A DNA stretch of 64,000 bases from Pseudomonas hydrolytica (lineage in GTDB: Bacteria; Pseudomonadota; Gammaproteobacteria; Pseudomonadales; Pseudomonadaceae), in NCBI RefSeq assembly GCF_021495345.1, contig NZ_CP099397.1:868001-932000 (forward strand), given 5' to 3'. The notes beneath the pieces are model-generated. The model had not been told where the DNA came from and did no database searches. It was given only the letters and a program-made list of their open reading frames with translations. Positions 63,833-64,000 of the stretch are shown one piece after another (the first letter of the stretch is position 1; each line of letters begins with the position of its first letter). The translations under genes were made by a program, and so were the position numbers.

Positions 63833-64000
63833 CTGCTACCTCCTGTTCGGGTGCTTCCTTGAAGTTTTCGTAAAGACTGTCCAGATTGGCGCTCCAGAAC
63901 AGACGGACTTGATCACCGGGGAAGAAGTGCACATGCAGGTACTTGTCTTGCCGGGTACGAGGCGGGTTGGGCACTCGCCGGGTGATGGTTTCCTCCCGCA
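63819..64000 (-). CDS. DUF3304 domain protein, C-terminal part (copy 1, cut by window end)
   Basis: The last 60 codons of a second DUF3304 gene run off the window end; I translated them by hand. Over 44 residues (VPNP-RTRQDKYLHVHFFPG... KEAP) 39 are identical to copy 2, so this is a recent tandem duplication. The tail (EQEVADEPH) differs. The stop TAA is at 63819-63821. The beginning, promoter and any VgrG or adaptor gene lie beyond the window. Confidence 0.8.
   Translation of the reverse strand, partial: REETITRRVPNPPRTRQDKYLHVHFFPGDQVRLFWSANLDSLYENFKEAPEQEVADEPH

Overview
The window is high-GC DNA from a Pseudomonas chromosome. Gene content and local order match the P. aeruginosa block that holds ndh, coaE, the pilin genes pilD-pilC-pilB-pilA, nadC, a DUF1631 gene, ampD, ampE, a chemoreceptor, speC and the piuA/piuC iron genes. 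Here the block is broken up by segments that lie elsewhere in P. aeruginosa (ettA, the fructose PTS, gcd, prfC, cueR). REP-like inverted repeats of several families sit in many intergenic gaps. I place it in Pseudomonas sensu lato, perhaps near P. mendocina or P. alcaligenes; this is inference from gene order and repeats, with no database search.

Layout. 1-6.1 kb: N-terminal part of a membrane sensor, the translation factor EttA, a PilZ protein, a DUF1631 protein, and a tRNA-Asn/Pro/Lys operon with promoter and terminator. 6.5-11.2 kb: NDH-2, several conserved Pseudomonas small proteins, YacG and CoaE. 11.4-16.2 kb: type IV pilus genes pilD, pilC (frameshifted), pilB and two tandem, very short pilins behind a sigma-54-type promoter. 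16.2-24.7 kb: nadC, a second DUF1631 protein, ampD-ampE (peptidoglycan recycling), a chemoreceptor behind a good sigma-28 promoter, and tatD. 24.9-33.7 kb: an AsmA-family protein, then fruR divergent from fruBKA with two FruR-type operators between them. 33.8-41.2 kb: a large EF-hand membrane protein of unknown function, a sirtuin, PQQ glucose dehydrogenase and release factor RF3. 41.4-54.9 kb: an iron-acquisition region with a PepSY/flavodoxin reductase fusion, speC with a long leader, three TonB-dependent receptors, PiuC and an FMN oxidase; four of these transcription units have Fur-box-like sequences. 55.1-59.4 kb: PxpA, DUF2218, an NAD(P)-binding protein divergent from a LysR regulator, a RIO kinase and CueR. 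59.5-64.0 kb: a minus-strand operon that looks like a type VI secretion (T6SS) effector/immunity locus, cut by the window end.

The most unusual part is that last operon. It has tandem DUF3304 proteins (candidate immunity), a Tle1-like DUF2235 protein whose nucleophile elbow reads GFDYG instead of GxSxG, a small gene broken by three lesions, a DUF6708 membrane protein and two tandem 114-residue membrane paralogues. The genes overlap by 1-14 bases, so they form one transcription unit. The second notable point is the pilus locus: a one-base deletion splits pilC, and the two adjacent pilins have mature chains of only about 102-107 residues, the second with Ala instead of Gly at the processing site.
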